This document shows, one piece after another, positions 15,305 to 21,687 of a stretch of DNA of 21,687 nucleotides (position 1 is its first letter; each line of letters starts with the position of its first letter). Under the pieces are notes generated by a model that did no database searches, was not told the DNA's origin, and was given only the letters and a program-made list of their open reading frames with translations. The DNA lies in NCBI GenBank assembly GCA_002329665.1, contig DCTV01000005.1:4607-26293 (forward strand), read 5' to 3'. Both the position numbers and the translations under genes were made by a program. Source of the stretch: Christensenella sp. UBA1431. GTDB lineage: Bacteria; Bacillota; Clostridia; Christensenellales; UBA1431.

Positions 15305-16148
15305 AGATCTCGCCCGCTTCCACGGTGTTTTCCAGCAGCATCGCGATGGTCATCGGGCCGACGCCGCCCGGGACCGGCGTGATATGCCCCGCGACCCCGG
15401 CGGCCGAAGCGAAATCGACGTCGCCGTGGAGCTTTCCGTCCGCGCCGCGCGTCGTCCCCACGTCGATGACGACGGCGCCCGGTTTGATCATGTCCCCCCG
15501 GATGAACCCCTGCTTGCCGACGGCGCAAACGAGGATGTCGGCCTGGCGCGTGATGGAGGGCATGTCCGCCGTTTTGGAATGGCATACGGTCACGGTCGCG
15601 TTATGGTTGAGGAGCAGGAGCGACGTCGGCTTCCCCACGAGGTTGCTGCGCCCGACCACGACGGCGCGGCGGCCTTCGATCGGCCGGCCTGTGCTTTCGA
15701 TCAGGCGGAGGACACCCTTGGCCGTACACGCTACGAAGCCGTTCCTCCCCGTACTCAGGCAGCCGACGTTGTGCACGTGCAGCCCGTCGACGTCCTTTTG
15801 CCAGGGGACAACCATCAGCACCGGGTCCTTGTCGAGGTGGGCGGGCAGCGGGAGCTGCACGAGGATGCCGTGCACGTCGGGGTCGTATGCGAGCCTTTTT
15901 ACCAGGCGCATCAGCTCGTGCTGCGAAGTCGAATCCGGGAGCCGCAACACCCTGGAGCATATCCCGACTTCGTTGCAGGCGCGCTCCTTATTGCGCACGT
16001 ACGTTTTGGAAGCCGGGTCGTCCCCGACCAGCACGACGGCCAGGCAGGGCGTGACGCCCTTTTGTTCCCTGAGCAGCCTTATCCGGTCCTTCAGCCCTTC
16101 CCGTATCTCCCGCGCGATCGCTTTCCCGTCGATAATCTCTGCAGCCAT
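15297..16148 (-). CDS. folD: Methylenetetrahydrofolate dehydrogenase/cyclohydrolase FolD
   Basis: Bifunctional NADP-dependent 5,10-methylene-THF dehydrogenase and 5,10-methenyl-THF cyclohydrolase, the main one-carbon oxidation step supplying formyl-THF. About 283 residues. Tyr50 and Lys54 (KTYVRNKERAC) are the catalytic pair at the classical positions. LPLPAHLD, KDVDGLHVHN, VVGRSNLVGKP and PGGVGPMTIAMLL are standard motifs. The ATG at 16148 has GGGAGGA 6 nt upstream; an upstream extension to 16175 is unsupported. A terminator-like hairpin lies just before it (16174-16208). Confidence 0.97.
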   Translation of the reverse strand: MAAEIIDGKAIAREIREGLKDRIRLLREQKGVTPCLAVVLVGDDPASKTYVRNKERACNEVGICSRVLRLPDSTSQHELMRLVKRLAYDPDVHGILVQLPLPAHLDKDPVLMVVPWQKDVDGLHVHNVGCLSTGRNGFVACTAKGVLRLIESTGRPIEGRRAVVVGRSNLVGKPTSLLLLNHNATVTVCHSKTADMPSITRQADILVCAVGKQGFIRGDMIKPGAVVIDVGTTRGADGKLHGDVDFASAAGVAGHITPVPGGVGPMTIAMLLENTVEAGEIYG

Positions 16149-16173
16149 GTATGTCCTCCCTGTGGTATTCGTC

Positions 16174-16208
16174 AAAAAACCGGCTTATGGCAGACCCCCA
16201 TAGGCCGG
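16174..16208 (-). terminator. Intrinsic terminator or attenuator between nusB and folD
   Basis: Minus-strand hairpin CCGGC-C-TATGG / CCATA-A-GCCGG with a 7-nt loop and one mismatch, followed by TTTTTT. It lies 25 nt before the folD ATG and 18 nt after the nusB stop. It looks like a functional terminator, yet there is no room for a new promoter between it and folD. It may therefore be an attenuator or a leaky end that sets the ratio of the two gene blocks. Confidence 0.7.
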
Positions 16209-16225
16209 ATCATCGCTTGGCCGCG

Positions 16226-16657
16226 TCATGTCGACCCGGTCGTGCCGCGCTTGTCGATGGCGTTGTCCCGGATAAGCTTCCCCAGCACGCCGTTAATGAA
16301 CTTCGCCGCCTGTTCCCCGCTGTACTGCTTGGCCAGGCCGACGGCCTCGTTCGCGCTCACGCCCTCCGGGATGTCGTCCCTAAAAAGGAGTTCGTATATG
16401 GCCACGCGCAGTATGGCGGCGTCCACGCGGGGCATGCGCGACAGCTTCCAATTGACGGCGTAGTTCCCGATCTGCTCGTCAATCCTCGCGGCGTTTTTCT
16501 CGACGCCGTCGAGCACGTCGGATAGGTAGGCGCGGTCCTCGTCGGAAAGGAACACGTCCCCGGCCTGGGCGCAGTAATCGTCTATGCCGCCCTCGCCGCC
16601 CATCGAACGCTGGTAGACAAGGCATACGGCCGCTTCACGCGCTGCTTTTCTTGGCAT
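16226..16657 (-). CDS. nusB: Transcription antitermination factor NusB
   Basis: NusB binds boxA RNA with NusE (S10) and promotes rRNA operon antitermination. The 143-residue, all-helical protein shows family features: the basic PRKAAREAAVCLVYQ start, YLSDVLDGVEKNAARID, NWKLSRMPRVDAAILRVAIYEL and the conserved C-terminal SANEAVGLAKQYSGEQAAKFINGVLG, present here in normal form. The ATG at 16657 has GAGGGA upstream. It is preceded by DUF2273 at 11 nt and followed by a terminator-like hairpin before folD. Confidence 0.96.
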   Translation of the reverse strand: MPRKAAREAAVCLVYQRSMGGEGGIDDYCAQAGDVFLSDEDRAYLSDVLDGVEKNAARIDEQIGNYAVNWKLSRMPRVDAAILRVAIYELLFRDDIPEGVSANEAVGLAKQYSGEQAAKFINGVLGKLIRDNAIDKRGTTGST

Positions 16658-16668
16658 CGTTCCCTCTC

Positions 16669-16890
16669 TTACTTCGATTTGAACTGAAAAAGCCTGTCGA
16701 TGAACTCGTTGAAGTTCTTCCCGCGGTCGATTCGCGACCCTAGGTAAATACCGAGTCCGATCAGCAGAAACAGCAGGAGCGTACGCCAGAAATTGATGGT
16801 CATGATCAGGACGGCAACGAGTAAACCAAAGACTCCGCCGGCCACCTTGCCCTGGTTCGTCTTCAGAAAGCCCCTGATATTATCTTTCAT
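16669..16890 (-). CDS. DUF2273 small membrane protein
   Basis: A 73-residue protein with two closely spaced hydrophobic segments (KVAGGVFGLLVAVLIMTI and TLLLFLLIGLGIYLGSRID) and a C-terminal basic, phenylalanine-rich tail (FNEFIDRLFQF). This matches the DUF2273 family, usually encoded next to Asp23 and AmaP, with a presumed envelope-stress role but no defined activity. The ATG at 16890 has GGAGG 9 nt upstream and is preferred to the TTG at 16899. Confidence 0.9.
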   Translation of the reverse strand: MKDNIRGFLKTNQGKVAGGVFGLLVAVLIMTINFWRTLLLFLLIGLGIYLGSRIDRGKNFNEFIDRLFQFKSK

Positions 16891-16908
16891 CTCCCGCAAC
16901 CTCCGTCC

Positions 16909-17460
16909 CTATTCAACGCGCGGTTTGGGCAGGTTCGCCATATCCTCGACGTATACGAGTATCTCTTTAACATTTATACCCGAAAGAGTCTCTATATAAT
17001 CCTTTAATGTGCTCTGCAACTGCGCGCTGACCTCGGGGATGACCGCCTCCGGCATCAGGGACAGGCGCAGGCGGATTCGCACCCCGTTTTCCGCCAGCCC
17101 GACCGACGATTTCACTTCGCGCACCTTTTCGTGCTGGCGCACGTGTTTTTGCGCCATCGCATCTAGCGCCGAGAGCGAGATTCGCACGGCCCCGTGGTCC
17201 ATCACCTTGATGAGCGCGCTCTGCGGCGTTTTCGGGGCGGCCCCCGAAAAGAGCAGCTTGATGCAGATGACCGTGACGAGGAGCGCGGCCGCGACCACGA
17301 GGGCGGCATAGAGAAGGTTGTCATACACCGCCTGGGAAAAGGCTATCATGTCCTGTAGCGGGATCACCCGGAGCATCGTGAGCGCACCCAGTACGGACAC
17401 GGCCACGCCGCAAAGACACAACACCACCAGCAGGATCCTGTCGACTATTGACATTCTCAT
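16909..17460 (-). CDS. amaP: AmaP-like alkaline shock membrane anchor protein
   Basis: AmaP anchors the Asp23 protein to the membrane in Staphylococcus. The 183-residue product has two N-terminal transmembrane segments (ILLVVLCLCGVAVSVLGAL and LLYAALVVAAALLVTVICI). A cytoplasmic domain follows with an Asp23-related look (VRISLSALDAMAQKHVRQ, GVRIRLRLSLMPE, QLQSTLKDYIETLSGINV). The ATG at 17460 has AGGAGG 8 nt upstream. Upstream is a tandem hairpin repeat, downstream DUF2273; this trio is conserved near nusB in Bacillota. Confidence 0.86.
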   Translation of the reverse strand: MRMSIVDRILLVVLCLCGVAVSVLGALTMLRVIPLQDMIAFSQAVYDNLLYAALVVAAALLVTVICIKLLFSGAAPKTPQSALIKVMDHGAVRISLSALDAMAQKHVRQHEKVREVKSSVGLAENGVRIRLRLSLMPEAVIPEVSAQLQSTLKDYIETLSGINVKEILVYVEDMANLPKPRVE

Positions 17461-17511
17461 AGCATGTCCTCCTTCGAATCAGCCGTTATATAAATGTTTA
17501 ATCGCACAAAT

Positions 17512-17557
17512 GCCGACGCTTCGGCCGGCAATTGGGCCGGCGCTTCGGCCGGCAATT
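17512..17557. repeat. Tandem 22-bp GC-rich hairpin repeat between asp23 and amaP
   Basis: Two direct copies of a 22-bp unit (17512-17533 and 17536-17557), identical at 21 of 22 positions, with a 2-nt spacer. Each contains GCCGGC (or GCCGAC) and GGCCGGC arms around a CGCTT-like loop, so each can fold into a hairpin on either strand. No T run follows, so termination is unlikely. It could reduce read-through or protect the upstream asp23 message from decay. A TATAAT-like sequence at 17555-17560 lacks a matching -35. Confidence 0.7.
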
Positions 17558-17578
17558 ATAGGAAGCTGTGCATCAGGT

Positions 17579-17989
17579 TCAGCGTACACGCGGGGGTTCG
17601 GGCTCCTTGATCTCTTTTTCGAACTGGATCCCCTGGATGTGGACGTTAACCTCGACGACCTTGAGCCCCGTCATGTTTTCGACGGCTTTCCTGACCGACT
17701 CCTGGACCGCGGCGGCGACTTCCTGGATTTTCGCGCCGTAATGGATCACGATGAACGCGTCGATCGCGCACTCGTGGTTGCCCACTTCCACTTTGATCCC
17801 TTTGGTGAAGTTCTTGCGGCCTACCAGTTCCACGATGCCGTCGACAACGCCGCCGCTCATCCCGGCGACGCCGGACACCTCCATCACGGCCAGCCCCGCT
17901 ATCGTCGCGATGACGTCGTTGGCATAGGAAACGGTGCCTTTATTATCCGAATCTCCGGAATTTGCGTTGAAATCGGGTTTTTCACTCAT
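17579..17989 (-). CDS. Asp23/Gls24 family (YqhY-like) envelope stress protein
   Basis: An Asp23/Gls24 family protein of about 136 residues, in the YqhY position next to nusB. YqhY in B. subtilis is linked to acetyl-CoA carboxylase and lipid metabolism; Asp23 in Staphylococcus is a membrane-anchored stress protein. Visible motifs are the N-terminal YANDVIATIAGLAVMEVSGV, the KGIKVEVGNHECAIDAFIVI segment, and VQESVRKAVENMTGLKVVEV. No catalytic residues are evident. The ATG at 17989 has GGAGG 8 nt upstream and lies behind its own promoter. Unlike in B. subtilis, accB and accC are not adjacent. Confidence 0.93.
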   Translation of the reverse strand: MSEKPDFNANSGDSDNKGTVSYANDVIATIAGLAVMEVSGVAGMSGGVVDGIVELVGRKNFTKGIKVEVGNHECAIDAFIVIHYGAKIQEVAAAVQESVRKAVENMTGLKVVEVNVHIQGIQFEKEIKEPEPPRVR

Positions 17990-18015
17990 AATCCTATCCT
18001 CCCCGCTTTTACACA

Positions 18016-18044
18016 ATTATAGCAAACCATTTTCCATTTGTACA
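18016..18044 (-). promoter_or_regulatory. Extended -10 promoter of the asp23-amaP module
   Basis: TGTACA (18039-18044), a 17-nt spacer and TATAAT (18016-18021) preceded by TGC on the minus strand. It sits between the spoIIIAH stop and asp23 and would start transcription near 18009, separating the vegetative stress module from spoIIIA. Confidence 0.75.
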
Positions 18045-18048
18045 TCTT

Positions 18049-18648
18049 TTAACCGCTGGGGATGATTTTGATGTTCTCGGCGCTTTCGCCCGTCTCGCGC
18101 CGCACGATGTCCAGGATCTGCGCCGCCTGTGCGTCCGTGATCTTGCCTGCGCCGACCACGACGTTCACGCTGCCGGTGCGCAGCGTAACCACAGCGTCGG
18201 TGAAGCCCTTTGCCTTGAGCAGGCCTTCGATGATCATTTCCTTTTCCATGATCCTGGTCAGTTCGATCTTCTGGTCCTGGGCGTCTTTCAGGCTTTCCTT
18301 GTCGGAATTCGTATTGGTGATGATCGAATCCAGATACTCGATTTCCTTTTGCCGCACGCTCTCGCGCTCCTGCTTGAAGGAGGCGAAGAAACCCGCGGAT
18401 TCCGTGTTGCCCAGCACGGTTTCCAGCTGCGCTCCGGTCGCCCCTGGCGTTGCGGGAGCCGTGGGAGTCGCTTTGGCGGGGGTCTGCGCGGCGGGGCCCG
18501 GGCTAGCAGCCACCCCCGCGTCCACGTCCGCGACCGCCATGTCCGCTTCCCTCTGTCCGGCGCTGAACCGGTAGTTGACGTATCCCGCTGCGATGAGCAT
18601 CAGCACGAGCACGCCCAGAATGATGTATCTCGCATTGGCCTTTAACAT
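18049..18648 (-). CDS. spoIIIAH: Stage III sporulation protein AH
   Basis: SpoIIIAH is the mother-cell partner of forespore SpoIIQ in the intercellular feeding-tube complex. About 199 residues: one N-terminal transmembrane segment (ARYIILGVLVLMLIAAGYVN), an Ala/Pro/Thr-rich linker, then a helical stretch and a C-terminal ring-building-motif domain (ITDAQAAQILDIVRRETG). The ATG at 18648 has GAGGAGG 9 nt upstream, preferred to the GTG at 18666 that overlaps this site. Last gene of spoIIIA; its stop is 5 nt from the -35 box of the asp23 promoter. Confidence 0.94.
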   Translation of the reverse strand: MLKANARYIILGVLVLMLIAAGYVNYRFSAGQREADMAVADVDAGVAASPGPAAQTPAKATPTAPATPGATGAQLETVLGNTESAGFFASFKQERESVRQKEIEYLDSIITNTNSDKESLKDAQDQKIELTRIMEKEMIIEGLLKAKGFTDAVVTLRTGSVNVVVGAGKITDAQAAQILDIVRRETGESAENIKIIPSG

Positions 18649-18673
18649 AAGCTTTGTCCTCCTCACCTTAAAC

Positions 18674-19234
18674 CTATTTCATCACAAAAACTTCCACCTG
18701 GCTCGGGTCCACGTCGAGCACGGTACACACGGCCTGCGCAAGCTGCATGCGCACGGATATGTCGCCGGCTCCCTTGGCAATCACCACCACGCCCCGCACT
18801 TTCGGCTGGTCTTCGCGCAGCACGACCGCCTCGGAGCTGCCTTCTTTCTGGACGGTCACCAGCTCGTTCGACGTGGTTTCCGACTTCGTCGTGCTCTGGT
18901 TCCCGCTCTGGTTCTGTTCCTGCGTATCCGTCTGCGTCTTCGTGTTCATTGCCGGCACCAGCTGGGATCCCGACTCGTACGTGACCATCACCTCGACCTC
19001 CCCCGCGCCCGAGATGCTGGAGAGCACCCGGGCGAGGCGCTGTTCGATGCCGGCCGCCTGCGCCTGCTGGGGGGTCGGGGCCGGCGACGGTTCCCCGGAC
19101 CCGGCGGGCGGTGCGAACGAGGTGAAGTAAATAAAAGCGATCGCGGCTATGATTACGATGATGATGACCGTGTCCAGCCCTTTCTTCCCTTTCAGGGACC
19201 GGAGCAGCTTCATGATTCCTTGTTTTTTTTCCAT
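18674..19234 (-). CDS. spoIIIAG: Stage III sporulation protein AG
   Basis: SpoIIIAG assembles the large ring of the spoIIIA channel between mother cell and forespore. 186 residues: a single N-terminal transmembrane segment (TVIIIVIIAAIAFIYFTSF), a Pro/Ala linker, then the ring-building domain (EQRLARVLSSISGAGEVEVM), with a Thr/Gln/Ser-rich insertion (about 100-130) matching the beta-barrel insert. It is shorter than the 229-residue B. subtilis protein. The ATG at 19234 has GAGGGG 7 nt upstream. A run of eight adenines near codons 2-4 might favour polymerase slippage. Confidence 0.94.
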   Translation of the reverse strand: MEKKQGIMKLLRSLKGKKGLDTVIIIVIIAAIAFIYFTSFAPPAGSGEPSPAPTPQQAQAAGIEQRLARVLSSISGAGEVEVMVTYESGSQLVPAMNTKTQTDTQEQNQSGNQSTTKSETTSNELVTVQKEGSSEAVVLREDQPKVRGVVVIAKGAGDISVRMQLAQAVCTVLDVDPSQVEVFVMK

Positions 19235-19271
19235 GGTTTACCCCTCACCGTCTCCGGGACGTACATCTTTA

Positions 19272-19532
19272 CTATTCATATGGTGTCATCGAACGGTTTA
19301 TACCCGTATCCGTATACCGTTGCTGCCATTGTTCAGCATCCAGCGAAAAAAATTCCGCGTCCCCCGACCCCAGCCACCCGATGACCGGCGCCACGGCGCA
19401 CGCGAGCAGCACGACGCCTATCGCCAAAGCCCCGAACCTGCGCATGGCGCCCGATGGCATGAGTATCTCGAGCACGGAAAACAGCAGGGTCAGCATGACC
19501 AGCCTCAAAACGTACTGCATTACGGCGTCCAT
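19272..19532 (-). CDS. spoIIIAF: Stage III sporulation protein AF, short form
   Basis: Identified by position between spoIIIAE and spoIIIAG and by two N-terminal membrane helices typical of SpoIIIAF (LRLVMLTLLFSVLEILMP and FGALAIGVVLLACAVAPVIG). Only about 86 residues, whereas SpoIIIAF is near 200 and carries a C-terminal ring-building domain. The stop is followed after 37 nt by spoIIIAG, so there is no room for the missing domain and no frameshifted remnant. ATG at 19532 has GAGGTG 5 nt upstream; TTG at 19535 is the alternative. It overlaps the spoIIIAE end. Function of the truncated form is uncertain. Confidence 0.82.
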   Translation of the reverse strand: MDAVMQYVLRLVMLTLLFSVLEILMPSGAMRRFGALAIGVVLLACAVAPVIGWLGSGDAEFFSLDAEQWQQRYTDTGINRSMTPYE

Positions 19533-19536
19533 CAAA

Positions 19537-20745
19537 TCACCTCATCATCACGCTCACGTTCCCCGCCCCCAGCATCAGCGATACCGCGATGAAGAACATC
19601 GCGCCCACCGACAACACGGCGACGAAGAGCATGGTCACCGTCGAAGAGACCGAGTCCATGCACTCGGACAGGCGCTTGTCGCTCACCGGTTCGACCAGCG
19701 CCGCCGCGACCTTGAGCGAAAGGGCGACGGCCAGCAGGCGGATGAGCGGCGTGAGCAGCACCGCCACGATGGAAACGAGGCCCGTCACGCCCGCCGCGTT
19801 CTTGACGATGAGCGAACACCCCAGCAGCGTGTCCACAGTGTCGGACATGTACCCGCCTACGACGGGGATCGCCTTGTCGATCGTGAACTTCGCCGTGCGG
19901 ATCGTGATGCCGTCCAGGGCGGCGGCGTTCATGCCCTGGAGCGTCATGATCCCGACGAACACCGTGAAGATGATCCCCGTCGCCCACTTCACCCCCGTCG
20001 CGAGGACTTTGCCCATGCGCTTTACGGGAAAACGCTCCGACATCCGGCTGACTATGCCGATCAGCCCGCTCATGAGCACGAGCGGCATGATGACATCGCG
20101 TATGAAAGACGACACGGCCCCGGTCAGCATCGCCATCGCCGGCTGGAACACGCCCGCCGCGGCCGCGTTCCCCATCGCGGTGAGCACGGTGATGAGTATG
20201 GGGAACAGGGCCTGCATCAGGTCGACCATGGCGTTTATAGCGTCGCGGGCCGTCCCGACGCACTGCCAGAGCAGGTGCACCAGCACCGTCGCCATCAGCA
20301 GATAGACTACGTAATGGGCGATCTCTCCCACGCCCTCGCTCGCGAAAGATGAACGCAGGTTGGTGAGCAGGCCGCTGATAACAGCCAGGGCCACGAGGCT
20401 GACAAGAAGGCCGATCCGTCCGCCCACCTCGCCGAGGAGCATCCTGAACACGAGTTCGATCAGGTTCACGGGATCGACCCGCGTGCCGCCCTCGGCGAAC
20501 TGGCCGATGATAGATGCGAGCGCGTCGTCCCCCAGTATCCCGCGCGCCTGCTCCGGCACGCCGCCAAGGACCCGTTCCCAGTCGCTCAGGTCGAGCCCCT
20601 GGATCTGGTTTTGCACCTCCTGGCGGACAGTGTCCGTCTGCTCTGTTGTGTCCGTCCCGTTCCCGCCGTCCTCCTCGGCGCGCACGGACGCCGGGGACAG
20701 TGTGAATACGAGGAACACGCACACCGCGATGGCCAACTTCTTCAT
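19537..20745 (-). CDS. spoIIIAE: Stage III sporulation protein AE
   Basis: SpoIIIAE is a multi-pass membrane core component of the channel linking mother cell and forespore. About 402 residues with an N-terminal signal peptide (KKLAIAVCVFLVFTLSPASV, cleaved near RAEEDGG), an extracellular N-terminal region and about seven or more hydrophobic helices. Family motifs include VRMAVGGY-like VVGGYMSDTVDTLLGCSLIV and LAVALSLKVAAALVEPVSDK. The ATG at 20745 has GGGAG 7 nt upstream; the ORF extends upstream to 20883 but that part is unsupported. It overlaps spoIIIAF at its end. Confidence 0.96.
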   Translation of the reverse strand: MKKLAIAVCVFLVFTLSPASVRAEEDGGNGTDTTEQTDTVRQEVQNQIQGLDLSDWERVLGGVPEQARGILGDDALASIIGQFAEGGTRVDPVNLIELVFRMLLGEVGGRIGLLVSLVALAVISGLLTNLRSSFASEGVGEIAHYVVYLLMATVLVHLLWQCVGTARDAINAMVDLMQALFPILITVLTAMGNAAAAGVFQPAMAMLTGAVSSFIRDVIMPLVLMSGLIGIVSRMSERFPVKRMGKVLATGVKWATGIIFTVFVGIMTLQGMNAAALDGITIRTAKFTIDKAIPVVGGYMSDTVDTLLGCSLIVKNAAGVTGLVSIVAVLLTPLIRLLAVALSLKVAAALVEPVSDKRLSECMDSVSSTVTMLFVAVLSVGAMFFIAVSLMLGAGNVSVMMR

Positions 20746-20759
20746 TCGTTTCTCCCGCT

Positions 20760-21143
20760 TCAAACAATGCTGGCGATCATCCTGAGGAGCGACGCGATGA
20801 CGGGGATCGAGACCGCGACGATCATCACCTTCCCGGCGAGTTCGACCTTCCCCGCGAGCGAAGTCTCTCCGGCGTCCTTGCATATCTGCACCCCGAATTC
20901 CGCCAGATACGCCATGCCGACTACCTTTATCACCACCAGCAACTGGTCGCTCTTAAGCCCGAACTGTTCCCCGATCCGTTCGATCTCGTCCACCACGCCG
21001 ACCAGCTGCTCGGACACCAGCAACAGCACCAGCGCCCCGGCCGCGATCCCCAGCTGCAGCGCGAGTTCGGGCCGCTGATTTTTCAGTACCAGCGCCAGCA
21101 TGGCCGCCAGCACCGTCAGGGCAACGATCTGGATCAGATCCAT
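20760..21143 (-). CDS. spoIIIAD: Stage III sporulation protein AD
   Basis: A 127-residue membrane protein with three to four hydrophobic helices (IQIVALTVLAAMLALVL, LALQLGIAAGALVLLLVSEQ, LLVVIKVVGMAYLAEFGVQI) and the conserved CKDAGETSLAGKVELAGKV stretch. It is part of the spoIIIA channel base, related to SpoIIIAC. It starts at ATG 21143, 16 nt after spoIIIAC. Confidence 0.96.
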   Translation of the reverse strand: MDLIQIVALTVLAAMLALVLKNQRPELALQLGIAAGALVLLLVSEQLVGVVDEIERIGEQFGLKSDQLLVVIKVVGMAYLAEFGVQICKDAGETSLAGKVELAGKVMIVAVSIPVIASLLRMIASIV

Positions 21144-21159
21144 GCCTCTTCCTCCTTGG

Positions 21160-21357
21160 TCAATAGAGCCCGAAAATCCGCTTAATGCTGTCGAACAGGT
21201 TGCTCACGAGATCGACGACCATCAGCAGCACGATGACCAGGCCAGCGATCGTGGTCATCGTCGCCATGTCGTCCCTTCCCGCTTTGACCAGGAGCTGGTG
21301 CAGAACCGCCACGAGGATGCCGATGGCGGCGATACGGAAAACGAGGTCAACACTCAT
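21160..21357 (-). CDS. spoIIIAC: Stage III sporulation protein AC
   Basis: A small membrane protein, 65 residues, the typical SpoIIIAC size, with two hydrophobic helices (LVFRIAAIGILVAVLHQLLV and TIAGLVIVLLMVVDLVSNLF) and the KAGRDDMA loop conserved in the family. It belongs to the membrane base of the spoIIIA channel. The ATG at 21357 has AAGGA 9 nt upstream; a longer reading to 21417 would overlap spoIIIAB and is rejected. Confidence 0.95.
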   Translation of the reverse strand: MSVDLVFRIAAIGILVAVLHQLLVKAGRDDMATMTTIAGLVIVLLMVVDLVSNLFDSIKRIFGLY

Positions 21358-21391
21358 TGCGTACGATCCTTTCTTTCGTTGGTCGGGCGGT

Positions 21392-21687
21392 TCACGCGAG
21401 CAGCAGCGCGACGGCAAGCCCGGTCATCCATCCCAGCGACCTGTACAGCCTCGATTTTTTCTCCTGTTCCTCGCGCGCCTGCGAGAGGTTCATGTGCAGG
21501 CGCTCTATCACAAAGCCGAACCTCGCGTCCGCCTGTTGGGTGTCCAGGGCGCCGAGCGAAGAAAAGAATTCGCAGAGTGCGTTCAGGTCGTCGTCGCGGA
21601 GTTCATTCAGCTCCGCTTTCTTCGCTTTTTCCAGCGCGTCCGCGATCACGGCGCCGGGCAGGGCGTCGACCTCTTCGGCCATGCGGA
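21392..21687 (-). CDS. spoIIIAB: Stage III sporulation protein AB (5' end outside window)
   Basis: C-terminal 97 or so residues of SpoIIIAB, a membrane-linked component of the channel that resembles type II secretion GspF. Features are a helical cytoplasmic domain (DDDLNALCEFFSSLGALDTQ, then ERLHMNLSQAREEQEKKSRL) and a C-terminal transmembrane helix (GWMTGLAVALLLA). The frame is open to the window edge, so the gene starts upstream; the in-frame ATG at 21682 is internal. SpoIIIAA is expected next, outside the window. Confidence 0.9.
   Translation of the reverse strand, partial: RMAEEVDALPGAVIADALEKAKKAELNELRDDDLNALCEFFSSLGALDTQQADARFGFVIERLHMNLSQAREEQEKKSRLYRSLGWMTGLAVALLLA

Noticed and set aside
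16149..16225. A THF or other riboswitch ahead of folD
   Set aside because: The leader is only 77 nt, and most of it is a simple hairpin with a T run; no conserved aptamer sequence was seen.
17512..17557. The tandem repeat as a CRISPR array
   Set aside because: There are only two copies, separated by 2 nt instead of spacers, and no cas genes are present.

Overview
All genes read on the minus strand, and the window is GC-rich. It matches the conserved sporulation and housekeeping neighbourhood of an endospore-forming Bacillota, most likely a Clostridia-type lineage. The evidence is spoIIIA, spo0A, spoIVB, spoIIM and a DacF-type protein, with strong AGGAGG-like ribosome sites and frequent GTG/TTG starts. 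The species cannot be named from the sequence.

In transcription order, from high to low coordinates: the spoIIIA channel operon (spoIIIAB partial, AC, AD, AE, AF, AG, AH; 21687-18049). Next an Asp23-type envelope module (asp23/yqhY-like, amaP, DUF2273; 17989-16669) with its own sigma-A-type promoter, then nusB and a terminator-like hairpin. Next folD-xseA-xseB-ispA (16148-12943), one-carbon metabolism, exonuclease VII and prenyl diphosphate synthesis, in overlapping genes. Next a 578-nt non-coding RNA and a small membrane-protein gene (12885-11719), then tlyA, nadK-argR-recN, spoIVB, spo0A, spoIIM, deoB and a dacF-like gene ending at a strong terminator. Last is a separate promoter-driven operon of an M50 protease, scpA and scpB (scpB runs off the left edge).

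The main discovery is the gene-free interval between ispA and the membrane protein. I recognise it as an OLE (ornate, large, extremophilic) RNA, followed by the gene for its partner OapA. Support comes from the ispA-OLE-oapA-tlyA context, a perfect 10-bp helix joining the two ends, many internal hairpins, a near-consensus promoter placing the RNA 5' end at that helix, and a DxxxD motif in OapA. OLE is a known but rare giant RNA class tied to membrane-associated stress and Mg2+ physiology. This copy is unusual because dxs, which I recall as normally following oapA, is absent.

Other oddities: a SpoIIIAF reduced to its membrane region, a DacF homologue with altered catalytic motifs (SxxK to TxxK, KTG to QTG), a tandem GC-rich hairpin repeat between asp23 and amaP, and a terminator immediately ahead of folD.
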